From Pseudomonadota bacterium (GTDB taxonomy: Bacteria > Pseudomonadota > Gammaproteobacteria > Pseudomonadales > Pseudohongiellaceae), in the NCBI GenBank assembly GCA_027623555.1, contig JAQBSZ010000023.1:1-64000 (forward strand): a DNA stretch of 64,000 nucleotides, read 5' to 3'. The translations under genes were made by a program, and so were the position numbers. Each line of letters begins with the position of its first letter. Positions within the stretch are counted from its first letter, which is position 1. This document shows, one piece after another, positions 41,104 to 49,875 of the stretch. A model generated the notes under the pieces. That model made no database searches. It saw only the letters and a list, made by a program, of their open reading frames with translations, and had not been told where the DNA came from.

Positions 41104-42438
41104 ATGACAGCTGTTACGAGTCGCAAAATGAAAGCGCGGGGGGGTATTTCGTGGGCAGTGCTGGGAATGATGTTTTTATTGCCACCAACACTGACATCAG
41201 CCCAGAGCGCCGACCAGGATATTACCTTTGCCCGGGATATCTTTCCCATACTGCAAGAAAATTGTCAGAACTGCCATCGCGACGCGGGTATCGCCCCCAT
41301 GTCGCTGATGACTTATGAAGAAGTCAGGCCCTGGGCACCACTGATTCAGTACAAAGTTGTCAACCGGGAAATGCCACCTTGGCATATCGATCGCGCTATT
41401 GGCTTGCAGAAGTTCAAAAACGACCTCGCGCTGAGTGATGAAGAAGTCACGATGATTTCTGCATGGGCCAACGCCGGTGCACCTCTAGGTAATGTCGCCG
41501 ACATGCCGTCGCCAATAGAATTCTCCGACGCGAGCGAATGGAGCTACGGGGAGCCTGATGTAATCATTGAATGGAACTACAGGGTACGTGCGACTGGGTC
41601 GGACGAGTGGGGCGAACTTTATTCCCAGGATCTGTTCGACCAAATGGACAAACCCCGTTACATTAAAGCCATTCAGATCCGCGCCGTGGACGATGCTTCA
41701 CGTCGAGTTGTGCACCATGCCATGTCCTACACTTCCCAAGGCAGTGCCAACCCGGACAACGACCAGTTCCTGATCGATTATGCCTCGGGTAAAAGCGCAG
41801 AAATCTACCCCGATAACTCGGGCGTTTTGCTTAATCCCGACAACCTAGTGCGCCTGTCCTACCACACGCATTCTATAGGCGAAGTGGTTGACGCCAAAAT
41901 TCAAATGGGTATCGTTTTCTATCCCGAGGATGTTGTACCTGAACATCGCCGCTGGACCAAGTTACTGGGGTACAGTGGGTCTCTGCTCGATATTCCGGCT
42001 GGCGAGATCGTTCGCACCGACGGTTATGTGTACTTCCACGACAATGCCACCATTACCTCATTCCAGCCACACATGCATGGTATGGGGTCATACCAGTGCC
42101 TGGAGCTGATTTATCCGTCTTCAGGAACCTCTGCCCAGACAGAAATGATCAGCTGCACCAACTGGGATTACAACTGGCACACTATCTACAACTACGCTGA
42201 CGATGTTGCCCCGCTGGTTCCAGCCGGCACCGTGGCGCATATCATCAGCTATTTTGATAATACCGACTCCAACCCGGGCAACATGGATGCCAGGAACTGG
42301 GCCGGGGACGGCCGTCGCACGATAGACGAAATGGCTTTCGCCTTTCTTGGGTGGTACGCGATGACCGATGAAGAGTATCTTGCGGAGATGGAGCGCCGCA
42401 ATGCGCTCAACAGAGGGCTTGCCTCATCGAATGATTGA
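41104..42438 (+). CDS. Secreted cytochrome c fused to a PHM-like copper monooxygenase domain
   Basis: From the ATG at 41104 (AGGAG upstream) the product is 444 residues. After a signal peptide (LTSAQS) it has a haem site C54/C57-H58 (CQNCHRD) followed by APMSLMTYEEVRPW, the usual start of cytochrome-linked copper monooxygenase proteins. The monooxygenase part shows VVHHAMSYTS, RLSYHTHSIGE, FQPHMHGMGSYQ and WDYNWHTIYNY, which supply candidate ligands for two copper centres. PHM enzymes hydroxylate C-H bonds next to amide nitrogen. Redox input could come from the attached haem. It lies about 130 bp after the quinoprotein gene and before a secreted protein at 42587. Confidence 0.82.
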   Translation: MTAVTSRKMKARGGISWAVLGMMFLLPPTLTSAQSADQDITFARDIFPILQENCQNCHRDAGIAPMSLMTYEEVRPWAPLIQYKVVNREMPPWHIDRAIGLQKFKNDLALSDEEVTMISAWANAGAPLGNVADMPSPIEFSDASEWSYGEPDVIIEWNYRVRATGSDEWGELYSQDLFDQMDKPRYIKAIQIRAVDDASRRVVHHAMSYTSQGSANPDNDQFLIDYASGKSAEIYPDNSGVLLNPDNLVRLSYHTHSIGEVVDAKIQMGIVFYPEDVVPEHRRWTKLLGYSGSLLDIPAGEIVRTDGYVYFHDNATITSFQPHMHGMGSYQCLELIYPSSGTSAQTEMISCTNWDYNWHTIYNYADDVAPLVPAGTVAHIISYFDNTDSNPGNMDARNWAGDGRRTIDEMAFAFLGWYAMTDEEYLAEMERRNALNRGLASSND

Positions 42439-42586
42439 CCGAGCAGGCAATAGCGGATAGCTGGCCATTGGTGTTCAGCATAATTAAAACAAACGAAATA
42501 GAAATAGTAGAACATTGGGGGCTGGATACCTTTTACGCGGTGAAGAAGCACCCTAAGGATCCTGCTCTAATGCCGGAGAAAATGAC

Positions 42587-43528
42587 ATGTTAACGCGCAC
42601 GATTAATGGTTTGTTCGGTTTTTTTGTCCTGGTAATCCTCGTCAGCTCCTTTCAGGTGGCGATGGCACAACCGCCTCAATTTGCTTATCAGCATAAATAC
42701 GTCTCGGGCCAGACTATCCAGCCCATTTATCAGGGCTGGACAGCAAATGAAGACGGAACTTTCAATCTGCATTTCGGCTACCTAAACCGGAATTATTCAG
42801 AGGAGTTGCACATCCCCATCGGTGCGGATAACGAATTTGATATGGCCGGGCTAGACATCATCCCGAACCAGCCAACCTATTTTTATACCCGCGTCAATCG
42901 GGATATTTTTACAGTGACAGTACCAGCGGACTTCGGTGATCGAGAAATCGTCTGGCGACTGACCAGTCAAGGTCATACCCTGGAAGCCGTTGGCTGGTTG
43001 CAGCCGGAGTGGGAGTGGGAAGCTACGGGATTAAGTAGGCCGGATGCTGATGAGATGACGCTCGACCTGGAAAGGCCACCAAACGACCCACCCGAATTAA
43101 CCGTCGTGAGCGCCGCTTCAGTCAGATTGCCTGCCAAATTGACATTGATTGCCTCTGCGACAGACGATGGTATGCCGGAACCCGCGCCGGCGCGGACGCA
43201 GGAAAGCATTCCTAGCGCATGGGACAGTACGCCGCTACTGACTAGGCCAGAAAGCGCAGTACCAATCCCTACGAATGTTCCGCGTTTGAATACTAATGTG
43301 AGGGGAACCCAATTAACTCCCTTGCCTCCGCAGTACAAGCTTACGGTTTCCTATATAGTTTGGCGAGGGCCGGCAGACATTAGCACTGAGCCGATGTTTT
43401 CCGAAGTGGTTAATGGTAGCGCTACTTCCGAAATTACCTTCACCGAGCCGGGTGAATATCAAATTCGAGTTCAAGCCTCCGACGGTAACAAAGCCACTGA
43501 TGCATTCGTTACTGTAAACGTACAGTAA
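42587..43528 (+). CDS. Secreted hypothetical protein with Ig-like C-terminal region
   Basis: The 313-residue product has a signal peptide ending at QVAMAQP (about residue 28). The N-terminal part (FAYQHKYVSGQTIQPIYQGW, FNLHFGYLNRNYSEELHIPI) recurs in secreted proteins of acidobacteria-type oxidation clusters. The C-terminal 60 residues (TEPGEYQIRVQASDGNKATD) resemble a PKD/cadherin-like beta-sandwich. No catalytic motif is visible. It follows the copper monooxygenase by about 150 bp and is followed by a strong terminator, so it ends that operon. Possibly a binding or structural partner; function unknown. Confidence 0.65.
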   Translation: MLTRTINGLFGFFVLVILVSSFQVAMAQPPQFAYQHKYVSGQTIQPIYQGWTANEDGTFNLHFGYLNRNYSEELHIPIGADNEFDMAGLDIIPNQPTYFYTRVNRDIFTVTVPADFGDREIVWRLTSQGHTLEAVGWLQPEWEWEATGLSRPDADEMTLDLERPPNDPPELTVVSAASVRLPAKLTLIASATDDGMPEPAPARTQESIPSAWDSTPLLTRPESAVPIPTNVPRLNTNVRGTQLTPLPPQYKLTVSYIVWRGPADISTEPMFSEVVNGSATSEITFTEPGEYQIRVQASDGNKATDAFVTVNVQ

Positions 43529-43540
43529 GTTTTTGCAGTG

Positions 43541-43573
43541 TAGATAACCGCGCCGAGCAGACGCGGTTATCTA
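43541..43573 (+). terminator. Perfect 12-bp stem-loop after the operon
   Basis: TAGATAACCGCG and CGCGGTTATCTA flank a 9-nt loop, 12 bp after the stop codon at 43528, with a pyrimidine-rich tail (CTCCCTTTTTT) further on. It is a likely rho-independent terminator, possibly bidirectional. Confidence 0.75.
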
Positions 43574-43736
43574 CAAATCTCTTTCTCCCTTTTTTACAGC
43601 CTTCAAAACCATGCATGACGTGAGCCCAAACAGTATCGTGCACTGCACAGCCAAAAATCCTGATTTATTACCCCAGGTGTGACCTCTTAATCACCCAAGA
43701 ATCCGGTATCAGCCTCATTATTCCGGCTTTTTTAGT

Positions 43737-43814
43737 TTGAATTTCGAAACAACGAAGCTTCTGGCAATTTCACTCCTTATATTCGCAGGCTGCTTAGCTG
43801 AGCAGAATAAATAA
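43737..43814 (+). other. Possible tiny lipoprotein-like frame (25 codons)
   Basis: A TTG-initiated frame encodes KLLAISLLIFAGCLAEQNK before TAA 43812-43814, with a good lipobox (FAGC). No ribosome site is clear and its end overlaps the conserved promoter block starting at 43809, so it may be a remnant or chance. The rest of 43574-43808 shows nothing I can name. Confidence 0.25.
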
Positions 43815-43853
43815 ACATGTACATTTTTACAGGCTCATTATACAATTGAATAA
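43809..43853 (+). promoter_or_regulatory. Conserved promoter block with operator g
   Basis: A 23-bp block AAATAAACATGTACATTTTTACA (43809-43831) is followed by operator TTATACAATTGAATAA (43838-43853). It matches the block at 34676-34720 in opposite orientation. TTTACA at its end may be a -35 element. It lies 165 bp upstream of the gene at 44018. Confidence 0.6.
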
Positions 43854-44017
43854 CTCGCTAGGGGCTGTTCTAAGCCGTAGCTGCAATTTAATTCGAAGCC
43901 CTGCTGCGGTGCCACCCTTTGGGTAAAAGGGAAGCAAGGGAGCACAAGTAAGCAAGCCAGCTAATCTGGCAACTCGACTAGGGGTTTAAAAATCACTTAA
44001 AACAAAGGGTTGGATTC

Positions 44018-46264
44018 ATGTTTGTTAGCATTCGCTCTATTTTTTATCAGACTTCGTGCCGCTGGTTACGGACTCACAGCCTGATGTCATTATTTTTCGC
44101 CGCTTTTACGGTATGCCTGTCACTGCCAGCCTCGGCCCAGCAGGATATTAACTCCGGAGTGATTTCCGGCAGTGTTGTGAGTGGCCATGGCGCTGAAGCC
44201 GGGGTCTGGGTCATTGCTGAAACCGATGATTTGCCCACGCATTTCACGAAAATCGTGGTGACCGATGAGCAAGGCCGCTTCGTATTGCCTGAATTGCCTG
44301 ATGCCCTGTTTAAGGTTTGGGTGCGAGGCTATGGCCTGGTGGATTCCGACCCGGTGCCACTAAGAATCGGGGCCGATAATGTGAAGCTGCGTACGTTCGT
44401 TGCAGACGATCCTTTGCTGGCCGCACAGGTCTATCCGGCCAACTATTGGTACTCGCTGATGGAAGTTCCCGCTGAGGATGAGTTTCCTGGTACCGGGCGT
44501 GATGGCAACGGCATCGGTGAAATGATGAACAGCCAGGACCGCTGGCTCGATCTAACCAAGCAAGGTTGTCAGCTGTGTCATCAATTAGGTAACAAAGCGA
44601 CCCGCACTCTGGATCACCTGAGCCACATTGACTTCGAGTCCAGTGTACAAGCCTGGCAATACAGAACCGCAATGGGTATCCGTGGTCCATTCATGACGCG
44701 TTATGCCAATCGCTTTGGTCCTCGGGGTATGGAGGTGTATGCCGATTGGACCGATCGTATTGCGGCAGGCGAACTTCCTCCCATACCACCACGTCCCAGC
44801 GGTACCGAGCGCAATGTGGTGATTACCCAGTGGGACTGGGGCAACGAGTCTTCTTATATTCATGACGAAATCACCACCGACAAGCGCAATGCCTCTCTGA
44901 ACGCCGGGGGCAAAGTGTATGGCGTCGATGCCGGACACGGGGCACTGTTGGAACTGGATCCGGTTACCCATGAGTGGGAAGAAATAGTCATCGCCGTAAA
45001 GGACAATCCCGACACCCCGGCGGAAACTCGCTTTGCCCAACAGTTTGCAGTGCCTTCTGCCTACTACGGTAATGAGGCCTTGTGGCAACGACCGGCGGAT
45101 CCACACAATCCCATGTTCGACGAACTGGGCCGGGTGTGGATGACTACCAAGGTGCAGGGCAACAATGTGCCGCAATGGTGCCAATCCGATTCCGACAACA
45201 AATTCGCTCAGTACTATCAAACACGTGGCAGCGAACGTCAGGCTTCTTACTATGATCCCTCTACCGAAGAGTTCAGTCTCATCGCTACTTGTTTCGGTAC
45301 CCACCATCTGCAGTTCGGCTGGGGTGAAAACCGCATGCTTTATTTCAGTGGTGGAGGAGACGTGATTGGTTTTATCAATACCCGAACCTGGGATCGAACA
45401 CAGGACGAGCAATTGTCCCAGGGTTGGTGCCCCATGGTGGTAGACACCAATGGCGATGGCCGCATCAGCAAACCCTGGAATCAACCGGTTGGCCCCATGC
45501 GAGATCAGAGTGAAGGTGGTGGTGGCGGTCGCCTCGTTGATGTGGATTTAGCACTGGATACCCGCATGAATCCCGGCAGTTACGGCATTATCGCCGACAC
45601 TCTCGAAGAAGGTGTGGCCTGGGGAGTGGGTACTGAATTTCCAGGTCGCATATACCGTCTCGACATCGGCAACAATCCGCCGGAGACCTGCATCACTGAG
45701 GTGTACGAACTGCCTGTGGTCGATGGCAAGCCCTTGGGTTTCGGACCGCGTGGCATCGACATGGACAGCAATGGAATTATCTGGTCTGCCTTGTCTGGCA
45801 GCAGCCACATCGCCAGTTTCGATCGCAGCAAATGCGACATTCTGAACGGTCCCACTGTGATCGACTCTCAGCATTGCCAGCAAGGCTGGACGTTGCATGA
45901 AATACCCGGCCCGAATATGCAAGGTACTGACCGCAAAGCTGACTTTCACTATTACAACTGGGTGGACATCTTTAACACCCTTGGCCTGGGTGAGAATGTG
46001 CCCATCGCCAACGGCTCTGGCTCTGACTCCCTCGTCGCCCTGTTACCGGAGACTGAAGAATTTGTACGCATGCGCGTCCCCTATCCATTGGGATTTTACT
46101 CCCGCGGACTGGACGGTCGCATCGATGATCCTGACGCTGGCTGGAAGGGTCGAGGCGTATGGGCCAATTATGGTACTAATTTCAACTGGCACACAGAAGG
46201 TGGCAAAGGCACAACCAGCAAGATGGTTAAGTTTCAGATTAGACCTGACCCCTTGGCAAATTAA
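44018..46264 (+). CDS. Secreted monohaem protein with carboxypeptidase-regulatory-like and propeller domains
   Basis: The 748-residue protein has a signal peptide (LPASAQQ, about residue 41). A carboxypeptidase-regulatory-like beta-sandwich follows (about 48-125, GSVVSGHGAEAGVWVIAETD). A single haem site C184/C187-H188 (CQLCHQLG) comes next, then a long region with propeller-like strands (VYGVDAGHGALLELDPVTHE, GPRGIDMDSNGIIWSALSGS) similar to virginiamycin-B-lyase-type blades. Such proteins occur beside quinoproteins in acidobacteria and marine gammaproteobacteria. The role is unassigned; an electron-transfer or lyase function is possible. It is the first gene of a long operon-like run reaching 54867 and is preceded by operator g. 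Confidence 0.75.
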   Translation: MFVSIRSIFYQTSCRWLRTHSLMSLFFAAFTVCLSLPASAQQDINSGVISGSVVSGHGAEAGVWVIAETDDLPTHFTKIVVTDEQGRFVLPELPDALFKVWVRGYGLVDSDPVPLRIGADNVKLRTFVADDPLLAAQVYPANYWYSLMEVPAEDEFPGTGRDGNGIGEMMNSQDRWLDLTKQGCQLCHQLGNKATRTLDHLSHIDFESSVQAWQYRTAMGIRGPFMTRYANRFGPRGMEVYADWTDRIAAGELPPIPPRPSGTERNVVITQWDWGNESSYIHDEITTDKRNASLNAGGKVYGVDAGHGALLELDPVTHEWEEIVIAVKDNPDTPAETRFAQQFAVPSAYYGNEALWQRPADPHNPMFDELGRVWMTTKVQGNNVPQWCQSDSDNKFAQYYQTRGSERQASYYDPSTEEFSLIATCFGTHHLQFGWGENRMLYFSGGGDVIGFINTRTWDRTQDEQLSQGWCPMVVDTNGDGRISKPWNQPVGPMRDQSEGGGGGRLVDVDLALDTRMNPGSYGIIADTLEEGVAWGVGTEFPGRIYRLDIGNNPPETCITEVYELPVVDGKPLGFGPRGIDMDSNGIIWSALSGSSHIASFDRSKCDILNGPTVIDSQHCQQGWTLHEIPGPNMQGTDRKADFHYYNWVDIFNTLGLGENVPIANGSGSDSLVALLPETEEFVRMRVPYPLGFYSRGLDGRIDDPDAGWKGRGVWANYGTNFNWHTEGGKGTTSKMVKFQIRPDPLAN

Positions 46265-46306
46265 AGGGCGCAAAGGTTCTTCCTCGAAATTAGTGAGAGA
46301 GAAAGA

Positions 46307-47392
46307 ATGAGCAATAAGGACGAAACCAAGAACCGCACTGAAAACGCAATTAGTCGGCGCACTTTTGTCAATTCGATGGCCACACTCGCGGCGGCGTTTG
46401 GTATGGGCGGCAAGACGGTGTTGGCAGCACAAAATTCGCCGGCGATACCAATAAGTGCTATCAATCACATGACCCTTGCTGTGTCTGACCCTGCGGCATC
46501 ACTTGCCTGGTATCAAGGTTTATTTGGACTGCCCATCGCAGCACGCCAAGGTGGAACGGTTGTTCTGCGGATTGGTGATGGTCCACAATTCATGGCTATC
46601 AGTAGTACTCCCAGCAATAACCCTGGCATTGATCATTATTGCCTGGCAGTGGACAATTTCGACCACACCGAAGCTGTGCGAATCCTTGCCGAAAATGGTG
46701 TTGAGGCAGCTAACGCATCTGGTCCTATGCAGTCGCGAGTGAGAATGCGGGGAGAGGAGTTTGGCGGCGCACCTGGCGGCACACCAGAGCTCTATTTTGG
46801 TGACCCCGATAGCATCGTGATTCAATTGCAAGACACAAATTACTGTGGCGGCGCCGGCTTGTTGGGTGAAAATTGTCTGTCCACACCAGAACCTGTGCCT
46901 ACCAAAGGCCTGCTATCAATTCGAGAATTCAATCACTTTACTTTATATGTCTCAGATCAGACTCGTTCCATCCAGTTTTATCAAGGCCTGTTCGGTATGC
47001 CTATTGATACCTACCAGGGTGCTTTGCCGGTATTGAGAGTTGGAAGTGGCAACCAGTTTTTAGCGCTGTCAAGCCAACCCGCTAGGGCAGGGCGCATAGA
47101 TCATGTGTCGCTAGCGGTAGATGATTTTGATGTTGATCGCCTATTTTCTTTATTGGAAAGCTATGGATTGACGATACTCGGAGAAGCTGGAGGATCGAGC
47201 TTGCCACTACAAGCATACGTAACAATGCGTGGAGCTGATCGCGGTGGTGCAGTTGAGGGTACTCCAGAGTTATATTTTACCGATCCAGATGGCATAAAAA
47301 TCCAACTGCAGGATAGTAGCTACTGCGGTGGCAATGGCTATCTTGGTGACGAGTGCGGCACCGTGGCTAATCCCACTGGACGTAACAATTAA
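46307..47392 (+). CDS. Tat-exported protein with two VOC (glyoxalase-fold) domains
   Basis: The 361-residue protein begins with a twin-arginine signal (R17-R18 in SRRTFVNSM, then AAFGMGGKTVLAAQN), so it is exported folded, often with metal bound. Two VOC modules follow, at about 45-175 (INHMTLAVSDPAASLAWYQG ... YFGDPDSIVIQLQD) and 200-340 (FNHFTLYVSDQTRSIQFYQG ... YFTDPDGIKIQLQD). Each carries a His near its first strand and a Glu in PELYF, consistent with metal ligands of glyoxalase or dioxygenase type. Both modules end with a Tyr-Cys-Gly-Gly motif. It probably acts on a small oxidised intermediate in the periplasm. Confidence 0.82.
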   Translation: MSNKDETKNRTENAISRRTFVNSMATLAAAFGMGGKTVLAAQNSPAIPISAINHMTLAVSDPAASLAWYQGLFGLPIAARQGGTVVLRIGDGPQFMAISSTPSNNPGIDHYCLAVDNFDHTEAVRILAENGVEAANASGPMQSRVRMRGEEFGGAPGGTPELYFGDPDSIVIQLQDTNYCGGAGLLGENCLSTPEPVPTKGLLSIREFNHFTLYVSDQTRSIQFYQGLFGMPIDTYQGALPVLRVGSGNQFLALSSQPARAGRIDHVSLAVDDFDVDRLFSLLESYGLTILGEAGGSSLPLQAYVTMRGADRGGAVEGTPELYFTDPDGIKIQLQDSSYCGGNGYLGDECGTVANPTGRNN

Positions 47393-47418
47393 TTCTCAGG
47401 TTTCGGCAGGCACATGAA

Positions 47419-49875
47419 ATGAAAAAAGTTCTCCTAATAACTTTATATATGGCGGTTCCATGCCTGCTCTTTGCGGCAGAATCGGTGAATCAGAGTGTCT
47501 CGGCGAGCAATCGTGCATTGTTGGATCAATACTGCGTCATCTGTCACAACCAGGCAGTGGTCAATTCAGCAGCCACGGCCAATGAAGGCCTTCAAACCAC
47601 ACAGCTGCGAAATCTTGGCCTGACTTTGGATACTGAGGATGTGACGAATTTGGCGGCAAACCCCGAAGTGTGGGAGAAGGTCATCAACAAACTTCGAGTG
47701 GGTGTTATGCCTCCTCCTAACTACCCTCGTCCAGACAAAGTAAGCTATGACGGTTTTCGTGCCTGGCTTGAGAACGAACTCGACCGCATAGCTGCAAGGC
47801 AGGTCAATCCAGGACGTACTCAGGCGTTTCATCGACTCAACCAAACTGAATATAGAAACTCTATCCGTGACCTGCTTGATCTCGACATCGATGTATCAGA
47901 TCTAATTCCAGCAGATGCACCAGACCAGTACGGCTTTGATAACAATGCTGAAGTATTGGCGCTGTCGCCGCTGAGTGTGGCGCGCTATGTCACTGCTGCA
48001 CATAAGGTGGCGGAACTAGCAGTTGGCGCATCACCACGCGGGGCTTCCATCCAGACTTACGACGTTCCGCTAAATCTGATTCAAGACGATCGACTCAGTG
48101 AGGAATTACCTTTCGGCTCACGCGGCGGAACTGCAATTGAGCACCTGTTTCCTGTGGACGGTGAGTATCGCATTACAGTGAAACTGCAGACCAACTATGT
48201 AGACTTCGTCCGTGGATACGATGAAGCCCACGAGATGGAACTTAGCCTCGACGGTGAGTATCTCCAGAAATATGCATTCGGTGGCGATGCTCCGGGCATG
48301 CCATCACCCTACGGTTATGCAGGAAATGTCCGCGGCAGCGACGACTGGGAAGAGTTTATGATGGCCTTCGCGGATAAAGGCTTCGAATTAGTGCTACCCA
48401 TTAAGGCTGGCCCGCGAGTTATTGGTGCCACTTTCCCGCGGGAGACGTGGGAAATCGAAGGTGTACAGCAACCCCGACTATTCGGCTATCACCTGGCAGT
48501 GAACGAAATGCCAGATGCTAATCCCAGTATTGGCAGCATAGCAATAGAAGGACCCTTATCAGTAACGGGGCCCGGCGATACCCCTAGCCGACAACGTATT
48601 TTCAGCTGCCAACCGGCGAGTGCTGATGAGGAACCTGCCTGTGCACGCGAGATACTGAGTTCGCTGGCGCGACGCGCGTATCGCCGCCCAATAGACGAGA
48701 GTGATGTACAAGGACTGATTGATTTCTACAACCAGGGTCACGTTGAAGGCGGTTTCGATACCGGTATTCAGTTTGCTCTGGAACGTTTGTTGGTTTCACC
48801 GGACTTTCTATTTCGTATCGAAGAGGATCCGCTTGATGCGGAGCCCGGAAGCGCGTACGCCATCACCGACACCGAGCTGGCCTCCCGCTTATCCTTCTTT
48901 CTTTGGAGTAGTCTGCCGGACGACGAATTGTTAGATCTGGTTGAGCGCGGCGCCTTAAGGAATCCCGGCGTGCTCGAGGCCCAGGTAAAAAGAATGATGA
49001 CCGATTCTCGCTCCTCAGGCTTCATCGAAAATTTCGTCGGTCAGTGGCTTTACTTACGTAATCTAGATGGCATCTATCCCGACCCCGCGGCTTTTCCTGA
49101 GTTTGATGAAAATTTGCGGGAAGCCTTCCAGAAGGAAACAGAGTTGTTCATTGATGATCAGATCCGTTCCGACAGAAGTATGCGCGAATTGTTGAGCGCC
49201 GATTACACCTATGTCAACGAACGTCTTGCTGAGCATTATGGTATCCCTAAAATTTATGGCAGTCGCTATCGAAAGGTAATGCTGGAAGGCGCCGAACGAG
49301 GCGGCCTGTTTGGCCACGGCAGCTTGATGATGGTGACCTCCTATCCCAATCGCACCTCACCGGTGCTACGCGGAAAGTTCGTGCTCGAGAATCTGCTTGG
49401 TGGGCCACCCCCGGAGCCACCACCCAATGTGCCAGCGCTGGAAACCAGCAGCGATGGCAGGCAACTCACTATGCGCGAAGCCATGGCAATGCATCGGGAA
49501 AATCCGGCGTGCCGGGTTTGTCACGCGGCGATGGACCCGATTGGTTTTTCATTAGAGAATTATGATGCGGTGGGTAAATGGCGTACTGAATTTGCCGGCC
49601 AAGCGATCGACGCGTCCGGACTACTTCCTGATGGCAACACCTTTGATGGCCCTGATGGTTTACGCGGGTTATTGCTCGAACGACCTGATGATTTTGTTGG
49701 CACCATTACAGAAAAGCTAATGCGATTCGCCCTCGGGCGCAGTCTCGAATACTACGATATGCCCGAGGTGCGTGAGATTGTTCGCGCCGCCGCGGAGGAC
49801 GACTATCGATGGTCGTCAGTGATTCTTGGCGTCATTGAAAGCGCCCCATTTCAAATGCGGAGAACTGAGCTATGA
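47419..49875 (+). CDS. DUF1592-type multidomain cytochrome (DUF1587/1595/1592/1588/1585)
   Basis: The 818-residue protein has a signal peptide (LLFAAES) and a haem motif at C39/C42-H43 (YCVICHN). Domains of the planctomycete-cytochrome group follow in the usual order: AFHRLNQTEYRNSIRDLLDL (DUF1587), ILSSLARRAYRRPIDESDVQ (DUF1595), ITDTELASRLSFFLWSSLPD (DUF1592), GLFGHGSLMMVTSYPNRTSP (DUF1588) and a C-terminal FVGTITEKLMRFALGRSLEY (DUF1585). A second CxxCH is at C698/C701-H702 (CRVCHAAMDPIG). A carbohydrate-binding-like insert lies at about 200-350. Its partner DUF1552 gene overlaps it by 4 bp. The biochemical role of the pair is not established. Confidence 0.92.
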   Translation: MKKVLLITLYMAVPCLLFAAESVNQSVSASNRALLDQYCVICHNQAVVNSAATANEGLQTTQLRNLGLTLDTEDVTNLAANPEVWEKVINKLRVGVMPPPNYPRPDKVSYDGFRAWLENELDRIAARQVNPGRTQAFHRLNQTEYRNSIRDLLDLDIDVSDLIPADAPDQYGFDNNAEVLALSPLSVARYVTAAHKVAELAVGASPRGASIQTYDVPLNLIQDDRLSEELPFGSRGGTAIEHLFPVDGEYRITVKLQTNYVDFVRGYDEAHEMELSLDGEYLQKYAFGGDAPGMPSPYGYAGNVRGSDDWEEFMMAFADKGFELVLPIKAGPRVIGATFPRETWEIEGVQQPRLFGYHLAVNEMPDANPSIGSIAIEGPLSVTGPGDTPSRQRIFSCQPASADEEPACAREILSSLARRAYRRPIDESDVQGLIDFYNQGHVEGGFDTGIQFALERLLVSPDFLFRIEEDPLDAEPGSAYAITDTELASRLSFFLWSSLPDDELLDLVERGALRNPGVLEAQVKRMMTDSRSSGFIENFVGQWLYLRNLDGIYPDPAAFPEFDENLREAFQKETELFIDDQIRSDRSMRELLSADYTYVNERLAEHYGIPKIYGSRYRKVMLEGAERGGLFGHGSLMMVTSYPNRTSPVLRGKFVLENLLGGPPPEPPPNVPALETSSDGRQLTMREAMAMHRENPACRVCHAAMDPIGFSLENYDAVGKWRTEFAGQAIDASGLLPDGNTFDGPDGLRGLLLERPDDFVGTITEKLMRFALGRSLEYYDMPEVREIVRAAAEDDYRWSSVILGVIESAPFQMRRTEL

